A program made the translations under genes and the position numbers. A stretch of DNA of 28,917 bases from Anaerolineales bacterium UBA2317 (lineage in GTDB: Bacteria; Chloroflexota; Anaerolineae; Anaerolineales; Villigracilaceae). Positions 14,382 through 20,533 of the stretch are shown here, one piece after another (the first letter of the stretch is position 1; each line of letters opens with the position of its first letter). The DNA lies in contig DDVH01000023.1 of assembly GCA_002345215.1 (NCBI GenBank), forward strand, positions 20,390-49,306. The letters run 5' to 3'. The notes beneath the pieces were generated by a model. It was not told where the DNA came from and searched no databases. It saw nothing but the letters and a program-made list of their open reading frames with translations.

Positions 14382-15245
14382 CTATGCCTGTGTTTGCAAA
14401 TGTTTAATATTGCGACGCACTAACCAAAGCAACAAACCAGTGGTTAGCAAGGCAATCAAAGTTGCCAACACCAGACCAAGCCAAGCATTATTGCTGGCGC
14501 CACTCAATGTAACAGTGGGGCGAATCACAATACCTTGTAACCAATTGAAGAGACCATTAAACACAGCCGCTAAAGTGATTCCTAAAGGCATCCACCAGAT
14601 AGGTTCAGACTCAAATTTTGCACGCCCGAGGAAGTAGCCTGTGATGCCAGAGAATGTTGCTTGTGCTAAAGCGACCACTGCCATGCGGATGACTCCTGCC
14701 CCCAAATCAACGCCTCCATTCGCGACTACAAACTGGATATTTAAAACTGTGGCATATCCTAAGCCTGCGGCAGTTGCGTAGATAACACCATCGGTTGGCT
14801 CATCAAATTCATCGGTATGATAAATGCTGTAACGCACTGCGGCATATTTCAAAAATTCTTGCGTGAAACCGACCACCAAAATTCCCCCAAGAATCGTCGC
14901 CACTGTGCTGGTATGAATCCAATGTGAAACACGGAAGAGACTTTCCACCACTGGAATACCAATCGCCGCGGCGAGTAATGCGCCTAAACCGAAAATAGCT
15001 AACACATATCCTTTGGGTTCTGGTTCGGCACGGTCTTGCAAATTGAAGAAAACCAACCAAATGCCCGCAGGAATAATGGCTAACAATACACCTGCTAGTA
15101 AAAGTGTAGTGGGGGTGAAAACTGGTTGTAAAGCATTATCTAAGGCATAGACGACGACCACGAAAATGACCATGCTAAGAATAAGTAAAAGTTCATCCCG
15201 CCAAAAATGCTTACGTTCGTGCAATCTTGCTTCGTTTTCAGACAT
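14382..15245 (-). CDS. PrsW-like membrane protein, probably catalytically dead
   Basis: A 287-aa protein with about eight membrane helices and the PrsW layout: FFNLQDRAEPEPKGYVLAIF, then GFTQEFLKYAAVR, FDEPTDGVIYATAAGLGYAT, and FSGITGYFLGRAKFE. PrsW is an intramembrane metalloprotease that cuts anti-sigma factors. Compared with Bacillus PrsW (as I recall it), the EExxK motif reads QExxK (Q129, E130, K133), the Glu before Asn of LEN is L168, the His of CHA is Q195, and the His of HGSYDF is N230. Four probable catalytic or ligand positions are changed, so it may be a pseudo-protease. The ATG at 15245 is chosen for its perfect AAAGGAGG; an earlier frame start at 15290 lies inside the -10 box. 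It begins an operon with the PsbP-like protein and the protease. Confidence 0.82.
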   Translation of the reverse strand: MSENEARLHERKHFWRDELLLILSMVIFVVVVYALDNALQPVFTPTTLLLAGVLLAIIPAGIWLVFFNLQDRAEPEPKGYVLAIFGLGALLAAAIGIPVVESLFRVSHWIHTSTVATILGGILVVGFTQEFLKYAAVRYSIYHTDEFDEPTDGVIYATAAGLGYATVLNIQFVVANGGVDLGAGVIRMAVVALAQATFSGITGYFLGRAKFESEPIWWMPLGITLAAVFNGLFNWLQGIVIRPTVTLSGASNNAWLGLVLATLIALLTTGLLLWLVRRNIKHLQTQA

Positions 15246-15285
15246 AAAACGTTCCTCCTTTAAAGATAGGCTTTCAATTGCTTTC

Positions 15286-15313
15286 ATCATATTTCATTTT
15301 TATTTTAAGTCAA
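15286..15313 (-). promoter_or_regulatory. Promoter of the PrsW-like/PsbP-like/protease operon
   Basis: On the minus strand TTGACT (15313-15308), 16 bases, TATGAT (15291-15286). Transcription would start about 35 bases before the ATG at 15245. This placement rules out the longer start at 15290. Confidence 0.7.
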
Positions 15314-15354
15314 TAGACCGAAATTCTCTAAAATGGTTGAGGATGGAAAAAATG

Positions 15355-15918
15355 TCACATACTGGCAACCAAGCCGAAGTCAGAGGGAAGAAGCGAAAAC
15401 ATGTGTGCATCATAAATATTTTTTCCAACCGTCATGCGGTTCAGCAAAATCCCTTCATAATGTGCGCCAATTTTTTCTGCTACACGTTTACTGGCTTCAT
15501 TGCCGACGGCAATCACAATTTCGGCGCGGATGAGTTTTATTTTTTCAAATGCAAAACGAGCACCGATTAACGCGGCTCTACCTGCCAAACCTTTGCCATG
15601 ATGTGAAGTTTTAATCCAATAGCCCAAATTACAAAATTTATAAATTGGATGAATGTGACTCAAACTACACGCCCCATAAATTTCATTCGTTTTTGCATCA
15701 GTAATTGCAAATACATATAACGAACGATTCCATTCAGCGCGTGTGATGGTGATGTAGTTACGTGCCGATTCTTTTGTGTAACTTTCATTTGCCCAACTCA
15801 TCCATGGGCTTAATTCTGGCAAAGATGAATGAACTGCATTAAATAATTCATCTTCTTCTCCAAAATTAAATGGACGCAATGTGATTACTGTATCACTAAG
15901 ATTCACCAGTGGAAACAT
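15355..15918 (-). CDS. GNAT N-acetyltransferase (RimJ/RimL-like)
   Basis: A 187-aa acetyltransferase. The N-terminus VNLSDTVITLRPFNFGEEDEL is typical of the RimJ/RimL branch, and the acetyl-CoA motif is HHGKGLAGRAALIGARFAF-like (Q/RxxGxG/A core at residues 106-115), preceded by the beta-bulge strand NLGYWI. The C-terminal segment ASKRVAEKIGAHYEGILLNR is the usual helix-strand of the family. The substrate is unknown: family members acetylate ribosomal protein N-termini, antibiotics or metabolites. It lies 15 bases after the DinB-like gene and probably shares its transcript. It is the fourth GNAT-fold gene in the window, unrelated in position to the three at 21348-23490. Confidence 0.9.
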   Translation of the reverse strand: MFPLVNLSDTVITLRPFNFGEEDELFNAVHSSLPELSPWMSWANESYTKESARNYITITRAEWNRSLYVFAITDAKTNEIYGACSLSHIHPIYKFCNLGYWIKTSHHGKGLAGRAALIGARFAFEKIKLIRAEIVIAVGNEASKRVAEKIGAHYEGILLNRMTVGKNIYDAHMFSLLPSDFGLVASM

Positions 15919-15933
15919 ATAATTCTCGTCAGG

Positions 15934-16392
15934 TTATTTTTTTAACGCCTTCAAATGTTCTTCAATGTGTGCCAAACTTTTCTCCACCCATAATTGCAAT
16001 GTTAATTCATTGCCTGCACTTTCATGGTTACTTAAGCGCGACCAATCTTCTCGTTTTATATTTTTCAGTGTGTTACATAATGCAGTGATATTTGTATCAA
16101 AGTCAAGCAATATTTTATTCAAAGGTTCATCTTTATTGTAATATTCTGCCATCCAAGCATCGGCATTAAAACTTTTGAAATGCGGGTTATCTTCACTTAA
16201 TGTTTTACGAACACGCTCACCATAAATCAAATGCTCCACATCGCGCGTGTGTGATGCAATTTGATGCACATTCCAATCGCCATCCACTTTTTCAAACGGG
16301 TTTGCAAAACGTTCACACACTTCACAAAATTCTTTTGTTGCTTCAGATAATCTCGCAATTAACTTTTCACGGTATTCCAACAATTCTTTCAT
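15934..16392 (-). CDS. DinB-like four-helix protein
   Basis: A 152-aa cytoplasmic protein with the DinB fold pattern: a long N-terminal helix (LLEYREKLIARLSEATKEF), DGDWNVHQIASHTRDVEHLI with the first metal-site histidines (about 48-61), and a C-terminal WVEKSLAHIEEHLKAL with the closing histidines. In DinB/YfiT proteins three histidines hold a metal and several members act as thiol transferases or unknown hydrolases; this one is not assigned. Its ATG overlaps the stop of the upstream SDR gene (ATGA, 16389-16392), so translation is coupled. The GNAT gene follows 15 bases downstream. Confidence 0.82.
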   Translation of the reverse strand: MKELLEYREKLIARLSEATKEFCEVCERFANPFEKVDGDWNVHQIASHTRDVEHLIYGERVRKTLSEDNPHFKSFNADAWMAEYYNKDEPLNKILLDFDTNITALCNTLKNIKREDWSRLSNHESAGNELTLQLWVEKSLAHIEEHLKALKK

Positions 16393-16988
16393 GCTTCCTC
16401 CAACAACGAAAAAACTTTTTCAATTGTATGTTCAGAATTTTCAATCGCAAACACTTTGACATGAGATGAATTCAATTCAAGATTCATTTGCTCCGATAAT
16501 TCTCTCAAGCCAGCTTGACTCGCAAAATATGCCCCCGCCTCTTTCTCTGACGTTTTACCTGCTTCTTCAACCAAACTGATGATTACACCTGAGCCTTGTG
16601 CTTTCATCATTCTTCCAACAGATTGCATCATCAAAAATGCACCTGTGATGTTCACATCCAATACACGATGCCAATCCCATTCATCCATTTTCAATAACGA
16701 AACATGTGGCTGGACAGAAGCATGATTAATCAAAATATCTATCTTTCCAAAATCATCTTCGATACTTTTAATCAACGCTTGTGCTCCAACTTTTTTGGCT
16801 ACATCTTCAATATATGATTTTGCTTTCCCGCTATTTTTATTGATTGAATCAACCACATCCTCAACATTCATCGGCGAAATATCATTCGTCGCGATGATAG
16901 CACCACGTTTGGCAAATTCCTCAGCAAGTTTACGTCCATTCCCCTTGCCTGCGCCTGTTATCAAGACAACTTTGTTTTTCAATTCCAT
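16389..16988 (-). CDS. Short-chain dehydrogenase/reductase with a changed active-site lysine
   Basis: A 199-aa Rossmann protein. The nucleotide motif TGAGKGNG (11-18) is intact, as is DVNITGAF (N113) and the catalytic serine region VIISLVEEAG (S138). The active-site YxxxK reads YFASQ: Y154 is present but the lysine is Q158. The NNAG motif is NHAS (88-91). After residue 175 the chain is short and lacks the usual PG segment; normal members run to about 250 aa. It may be a degenerate or non-catalytic SDR, or bind NAD(P) for another purpose. The ATG at 16988 begins MELKNKVVLITG as in typical SDRs. It is coupled to the DinB-like gene by a 4-base overlap and lies 40 bases after the M23 peptidase gene. 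Confidence 0.85.
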   Translation of the reverse strand: MELKNKVVLITGAGKGNGRKLAEEFAKRGAIIATNDISPMNVEDVVDSINKNSGKAKSYIEDVAKKVGAQALIKSIEDDFGKIDILINHASVQPHVSLLKMDEWDWHRVLDVNITGAFLMMQSVGRMMKAQGSGVIISLVEEAGKTSEKEAGAYFASQAGLRELSEQMNLELNSSHVKVFAIENSEHTIEKVFSLLEEA

Positions 16989-16990
16989 TT

Positions 16991-17028
16991 GACTTTAGAC
17001 CTTTGACCTTAGACTTTTAACCTAAAAC
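16991..17028. repeat. Degenerate seven-base tandem repeat between the M23 and SDR genes
   Basis: Units GACTTTA, GACCTTT, GACCTTA, GACTTTT and a related AACCTAAAAC follow one another and fill nearly the whole gap between the two minus-strand genes. On the coding strand they give AAGGTC/AAAGGTC, one of which could act as a weak ribosome binding site for the SDR gene. Confidence 0.6.
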
Positions 17029-17721
17029 TTAATTACAAACCGGAATCATATCTGGATTTTCATTGGCATTCAATGGCAAACCGAAATATGGCGAAGGGTC
17101 GTAGGTATTTTCAATCTCTAATTCGTTTTTGAAATTTCCAAAACCGTCATCTTCTATAATTGATATATGCAAATGTAAGCCAGTCGGGTTGAGCGGGTCG
17201 CCAGAGTAATTTCCTTGATAGCCTAAAAATGTGCCTGCTTCTACAAATACTTCTTCTGTGCCGGGCGGGAAGTCTGGTGAAACAAATGAAAGTCCGTTGG
17301 CACTTGCCATGTGAGTATAGTACACCCAAATTTGGCGAGAGGGCTGAAGCGGGTCATTTGGCACGCGGATGATGACTGTAGAAATCCAATCTTCTTGGCG
17401 AGTGAGATAGCCAGGATATGCCGCCACAATTGGAGTTACTCCAACTTCTGTACCTGCGAAAATATCTAACCCAGAATGGCGGTGACCGGGACGAAAGGAA
17501 TCATCCCAAATAAAACCAATCAAACCATTGGTGGGGAAGATGAATGGCGCATCATTACATTGTGTACCCATCGTCATCATCAATTCAGGTCTGGAAGAAG
17601 GGTCACTGAACCATTGAAATACTTCGACTGTGCGGGCGTTTCTTCCATAGTTAAAGTACAAGTAAATTCCTGCAGTTGCTATGGCAACCACAGGAATAAT
17701 CAGCCACATAAATTTTTTCAT
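17029..17721 (-). CDS. M23 (LytM) family metallopeptidase, membrane-anchored
   Basis: A 230-aa protein with an N-terminal signal or anchor (FMWLIIPVVAIATAGIYLYF) and an external M23 domain. The zinc motifs are HRHSGLDIFAG (H82, D86) and GLHLHISI (H183, H185), with YYTHMAS (H137) as the catalytic-site histidine. These ligands are complete, so it should be an active glycyl or D,D-type endopeptidase acting on peptidoglycan cross-bridges, or a LytM regulator. A cysteine pair (C55, C229) near the ends could form a disulfide. The ATG at 17721 has no ribosome binding site; TATAAT lies 7 bases upstream, so the mRNA is probably leaderless. It heads a minus-strand series with SDR, DinB-like and GNAT genes, but the 40-base repeat gap leaves co-transcription unproven. 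Confidence 0.9.
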   Translation of the reverse strand: MKKFMWLIIPVVAIATAGIYLYFNYGRNARTVEVFQWFSDPSSRPELMMTMGTQCNDAPFIFPTNGLIGFIWDDSFRPGHRHSGLDIFAGTEVGVTPIVAAYPGYLTRQEDWISTVIIRVPNDPLQPSRQIWVYYTHMASANGLSFVSPDFPPGTEEVFVEAGTFLGYQGNYSGDPLNPTGLHLHISIIEDDGFGNFKNELEIENTYDPSPYFGLPLNANENPDMIPVCN

Positions 17722-17728
17722 TGTGTGA

Positions 17729-17734
17729 ATTATA
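17729..17734 (-). promoter_or_regulatory. -10 box directly before the M23 peptidase start (leaderless mRNA)
   Basis: On the minus strand AGGTATAAT ends at 17729 and the ATG begins at 17721, leaving 7 bases. The -35 is weak (TTTTGT or TTGTAA near 15-17 bases upstream). Confidence 0.6.
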
Positions 17735-17840
17735 CCTATGAAGCAGCTCTTACAAAAACTCTACATTTTGTTATCTTTTTTCTTACATTTTCTATTTAAC
17801 ATAAGCCCAATAAAAAATATAAACTAAGGAGAAACAAATT

Positions 17841-18227
17841 ATGTCCCTCTATATCCAACCCTATCCCTTCCGCCGTGTGGTTCGCCGATTGGCAGAACAG
17901 CCACGTCAAAATTCTCTTCGCGTCAACGTGCGTGAAGAGGAAGATGCTTACACTCTCTATGCACTTGTGCCGGGCTTGAAAGCCGAAGATTTGAACATTC
18001 AAGTCTTAGAGAATGTAGTCAGCATTGAAGGCGAATACAAAGCCGATGAAAATGCGGACTTTGTATTGAATGAAATTCCACAAGGTGAATTCCGCCGCAC
18101 ATTACGAATGCCTGCTGAAATTGATGCAGAAAAAGTGGAAGCCAAAATTGTGGATGGTGTGTTGACCCTCACTTTACCAAAAGCAGAATCTGCTCGCCCA
18201 AAGAAAATTAAGATTGCGGTAAATTAA
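17841..18227 (+). CDS. Small heat-shock protein (Hsp20/alpha-crystallin)
   Basis: A 128-aa chaperone with a short N-terminal arm (basic, FRRVVRRLAEQPRQ) and an alpha-crystallin domain at about 25-118. Signature parts are YTLYALVPGLKAEDLNIQV, the EFRRTLRMPAEIDAEKVEAK strand and VDGVLTLTLPKAE; the C-terminal KKIKIAVN carries the I-x-I/V anchor that docks neighbouring dimers. It holds unfolding proteins in a refoldable state in the cytoplasm. AAGGAG precedes the ATG by 8 bases. It is divergent from the M23 gene, and I see no CIRCE operator. It is followed by a three-way hairpin repeat and a terminator. Confidence 0.93.
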   Translation: MSLYIQPYPFRRVVRRLAEQPRQNSLRVNVREEEDAYTLYALVPGLKAEDLNIQVLENVVSIEGEYKADENADFVLNEIPQGEFRRTLRMPAEIDAEKVEAKIVDGVLTLTLPKAESARPKKIKIAVN

Positions 18228-18229
18228 TT

Positions 18230-18275
18230 GTAGGTCATGCTTGTAGCATGACGTCACGTTACAAACGTGACCTAC
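18230..18275. repeat. Two-hairpin copy of the GTAGGTCACG palindromic repeat (three-way junction)
   Basis: Outer stem GTAG (18230-18233)/CTAC (18272-18275) encloses two adjoining hairpins: GTCATGC-ttgta-GCATGAC (18234-18252) and GTCACGTT-aca-AACGTGAC (18253-18271). All 46 bases are used with no unpaired linker. The second hairpin plus outer stem matches the single-hairpin copy at 3440-3472. Confidence 0.75.
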
Positions 18276-18323
18276 TTTCGGCGAAAATAAAAGTCGAATT
18301 TCAGCAAGCAGGGATAAATCAAG

Positions 18324-18360
18324 AAAGAGGCGCATGTAAATCATGTGTCTCTTTTTATTT
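18324..18360 (+). terminator. Terminator of the small heat-shock gene
   Basis: AAAGAGGCGCATG (18324-18336) pairs with CATGTGTCTCTTT (18342-18354), 13 bp with two G-U pairs and a 5-base loop, then TTATTT. It lies about 100 bases beyond the hsp20 stop. Confidence 0.8.
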
Positions 18361-18419
18361 AAGGAGGTCAAATAAAAAATCAGGCTATAATTCTTTCATC
18401 TTTATTTTGGAGAAACCCT

Positions 18420-19439
18420 GTGCGTGTTAAACAATTTTTATTTTTCGTTCTGATATTTGCGTTGATAACGGCTTGTGGCGGAAATGAGCCCACTGAAGTT
18501 CCGCCGCCAACTGTGATTCCATCTCAAACTCCGCCTCCAACTGCAACGCTGATTCCAACTGCATCAACGCCGCTTGCACTTTTGGTCTTGCCTGCGGATA
18601 TGGATAAAGCAACTTCAGATTTGTATCAAAAAACAGTTTATGATTTAGCACAAGCATCGGGATTTCGTTTTCAAGTTCGTAACGCTTTAACGCAACCAGA
18701 TTTAGCTGACCCAACTTTGAAAGTTGTCATTGCGCTTCCACCTGACCCCGGAGTTGCTATGTTTGCCTCAGCCGCTCCAAGCGTACAATTTTTGGCGGTC
18801 AATATTCCAAACTTAACGGCTGGTGGAAATGTAAGTGTGCTTGCGCCGGATAATCAAGTGGAATTGCCTGCGTTTTTAGCAGGTTATACATTAGCCATGT
18901 TGACGTATGAATATCATATCGGCATGTTGTATCCCGAAGGGGATGATAGTGCTGTGCGGGCTGTGAATGCGTTTAACAATGGTATGCGTTATTACTGCGG
19001 TTTATGCCGAGGAATTTATATTGACCCTGTTGAATACCCAACCTTTTTATCTATTCCTACAACGGAAGATGTTTCATTACACGGCGGTTATGCCAATGTG
19101 TTAATCAACGACCGTGATGTGGATGGGATTTATATTTATCCAACAATTGCCACAGATGATTTGTTAACGTATGTCGGCACACAAGGCGTGTATTTGATTG
19201 GTACACGTATGCCACCTACTCGCCCCGGCGGTTGGGTGATGACGGTTTCTCCAGACACCATCAAAGCCATTCAGATTGCCTGGCCCCAATTGATTGCTGG
19301 ACAAGGCGGGCAAGCGGTTCAATCTCCGCTTGGGCTTGCGGATGTAGACCCCGGCATTCTGCCTGATGGAAAATTGGAAGAAGTGCAATTTATCTTGAAT
19401 GAATTATTGGCTGGAAGAATTTTGACTTCGAATCCATAA
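18420..19439 (+). CDS. BMP/PnrA-like substrate-binding lipoprotein
   Basis: A 339-aa lipoprotein. The signal LFFVLIFALITACGG has lipobox ITAC (C19), followed by a Pro/Thr-rich linker (about 24-50), typical of Chloroflexota surface proteins. The body resembles the BMP family of ABC-transporter ligand binders (nucleoside or similar): YDLAQASGFRFQVR, PSVQFLAVNIPN, LPAFLAGYTLAML and VDGIYIYPTIA have the expected place, and WVMTVSPDTIKAI follows. The ligand is unknown. A CGLC pair (YYCGLCRG, about 191-198) may form a disulfide. No permease or ATPase gene is adjacent, so it may serve a transporter elsewhere or a sensor. The GTG at 18420 is chosen because GGAG lies 7 bases before it and a TATAAT box is at 18386-18391; the signal peptide begins at once. 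Confidence 0.82.
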   Translation: MRVKQFLFFVLIFALITACGGNEPTEVPPPTVIPSQTPPPTATLIPTASTPLALLVLPADMDKATSDLYQKTVYDLAQASGFRFQVRNALTQPDLADPTLKVVIALPPDPGVAMFASAAPSVQFLAVNIPNLTAGGNVSVLAPDNQVELPAFLAGYTLAMLTYEYHIGMLYPEGDDSAVRAVNAFNNGMRYYCGLCRGIYIDPVEYPTFLSIPTTEDVSLHGGYANVLINDRDVDGIYIYPTIATDDLLTYVGTQGVYLIGTRMPPTRPGGWVMTVSPDTIKAIQIAWPQLIAGQGGQAVQSPLGLADVDPGILPDGKLEEVQFILNELLAGRILTSNP

Positions 19440-19480
19440 AAACGAGGCAATTTATAATAATTTTATAAAGGCAGAAGACC

Positions 19481-19816
19481 ATGCAAAACAATATCTCAAA
19501 TGAAGAAACCAAAATTATTACTTGGCAAATTAGAGCATTTATTATTGCTGTAGTTACTTTTGTTGTTTCAGTTATTTTATCTAGAGTTGTATTTCAAACC
19601 ACAATAAAATATGCTGTACTTTTGACAATTCTTCCAATTTTTTACATTGCTTTGAGTTCTATTAAGAACCGTATTTCAGTGATTAGGCTTAGAGGGCAAA
19701 AGGAATATTCAAGAGGTCAAAAAGCGGTTCTTTTTGGAATCGCACTTTTGGTTATTGAAGTTGCAACATTTATTTTCTTTCTCACACCTCTTTCTGATAA
19801 ATACCTCAATTTTTAA
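19481..19816 (+). CDS. Small membrane protein of unknown function (111 aa)
   Basis: I do not recognise the family. Three membrane helices are readable: about 17-37 (IRAFIIAVVTFVVSVILSRV), 43-60 (KYAVLLTILPIFYIALSS) and 84-102 (AVLFGIALLVIEVATFIFF). A basic loop (NRISVIRLRGQKEYSRGQK, about 62-80) lies between helices two and three. The codon pattern and absence of internal stops support a real gene. TATAAT at 19453-19458 lies ahead, with only a weak GCAGAAG ribosome binding site. It stands just upstream of the HigBA-type pair but is separated from it by that pair's own promoter. Confidence 0.65.
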   Translation: MQNNISNEETKIITWQIRAFIIAVVTFVVSVILSRVVFQTTIKYAVLLTILPIFYIALSSIKNRISVIRLRGQKEYSRGQKAVLFGIALLVIEVATFIFFLTPLSDKYLNF

Positions 19817-19845
19817 TTTACCTAAATAAAATATAAAACTAGAAC

Positions 19846-19877
19846 TTGACAAATATACGCCAATGGCGTATATTTGT
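19846..19877 (+). promoter_or_regulatory. HigBA promoter overlapped by a perfect 13-bp palindromic operator
   Basis: TTGACA (19846-19851), 17 bases, TATATT (19869-19874). A perfect inverted repeat ACAAATATACGCC (19849-19861)/GGCGTATATTTGT (19865-19877) with a 3-base centre covers the space from the -35 to just beyond the -10. This is the normal place for autorepression by a HigA-type antitoxin. The toxin ATG is 10 bases past the -10 box. Confidence 0.88.
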
Positions 19878-19884
19878 ATTCTCT

Positions 19885-20202
19885 ATGCAATTCATTGAAA
19901 CAAGTGTTTTTACTAAGCAAGTCGTTTCATTAATCACAGATGATGAATATAGACATTTACAAGCTACTTTGTTCTCTCATCCTGAAATAGGAAAAATCAT
20001 TCCTCATAGCGGTGGGTTAAGAAAAATTCGATGGTCTATGATTGGACGAGGCAAACGTGGCGGTGTTAGAGCCATTTATTATTGGGTTGTTGCAGAAAAC
20101 CAAATTTTGATGTTGTTTATGTACCCAAAAAATGAAAAAGATGATTTGACACCGCAACAATTAAAAGTATTGCGTGAGATTGTAGAAAAGGAGTTCAAAT
20201 GA
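19885..20202 (+). CDS. higB: RelE/HigB-family toxin
   Basis: A 105-aa toxin similar in layout to Vibrio HigB2: MQFIETSVFTKQV, then DDEYRHLQATLFSHPEIGK, SGGLRKIRWSMIGRGKRGG, RAIYYWV and LMLFMYPKNEKDDLT. In this group the basic LRKIRW...GKRGG..R..YY part forms the ribosome-bound ribonuclease site that cuts mRNA. The ATG at 19885 is used; an earlier in-frame ATG at 19846 lies in the promoter. It precedes its antitoxin, the toxin-first order of HigBA pairs, and the two genes overlap by 4 bases (ATGA), so both are made together. Key residues look intact, so the toxin is likely functional; the name is by family resemblance. Confidence 0.88.
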   Translation: MQFIETSVFTKQVVSLITDDEYRHLQATLFSHPEIGKIIPHSGGLRKIRWSMIGRGKRGGVRAIYYWVVAENQILMLFMYPKNEKDDLTPQQLKVLREIVEKEFK

Positions 20203-20489
20203 AAGACGAATTGTTTAACGAATTAGTAGCCAGTGTTCGTGAAGGTGGTAAGATTTTGCGTGGCAAGGCGAAACCATCTCGCACTTTTGTTATAAAAACA
20301 CCAAATGTTAAAAAAATTCGTGCAAGCTATAAATTATCACAACCAGAATTTGCCGCATTAATGGGAATTAGTGTCAAAACACTGCAAAATTGGGAACAAG
20401 GTCGTCGTTCGCCAGAAGGAGCCGCACGGGTTCTATTACAAGTTGCGGCAAAACATCCAGAAGTAATTTGGGATGTTGTAAAAAGTTAA
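20199..20489 (+). CDS. higA: HigA-family XRE antitoxin
   Basis: A 96-aa DNA-binding antitoxin. The helix-turn-helix lies at about 40-75: IRASYKLSQPEFAALMGISV, followed by KTLQNWEQGRRSPEGAARVL. The LENWEQGxRxP-type segment is the recognition part of HigA2/NadS proteins. The N-terminal 35 residues (ELFNELVASVREGGKILRGK) would bind and block the toxin. It likely represses its own promoter through the perfect palindrome at 19849-19877. AAAGGAG precedes the ATG by 5 bases, inside the end of the toxin gene, which would favour antitoxin synthesis. A terminator follows directly. Confidence 0.9.
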   Translation: MKDELFNELVASVREGGKILRGKAKPSRTFVIKTPNVKKIRASYKLSQPEFAALMGISVKTLQNWEQGRRSPEGAARVLLQVAAKHPEVIWDVVKS

Positions 20490-20494
20490 TTAAC

Positions 20495-20527
20495 AAAAAC
20501 CCGAAGTTTTCAAAACTTCGGGTTTTT
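20495..20527. terminator. Bidirectional terminator between higA and the receiver gene
   Basis: AAAAACCCGAAGTTTT (20495-20510) and AAAACTTCGGGTTTTT (20512-20527) are perfect complements around one C. Flanking A and T runs suit both convergent genes. Confidence 0.9.
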
Positions 20528-20533
20528 CGTTTT

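Noticed and set aside
15245..15290. Longer PrsW-like protein starting at 15290
   Set aside because: The extra ATG lies inside the -10 box TATGAT and has no ribosome binding site, while AAAGGAGG precedes the ATG at 15245.
17722..17840. CIRCE or other heat-shock operator before hsp20
   Set aside because: No TTAGCACTC-type inverted repeat is present; the region is only AT-rich.
18361..18371. AAGGAGGT ribosome binding site without a gene
   Set aside because: No start codon follows at a proper distance and the region continues into the -10 box of the lipoprotein gene. It is probably chance.
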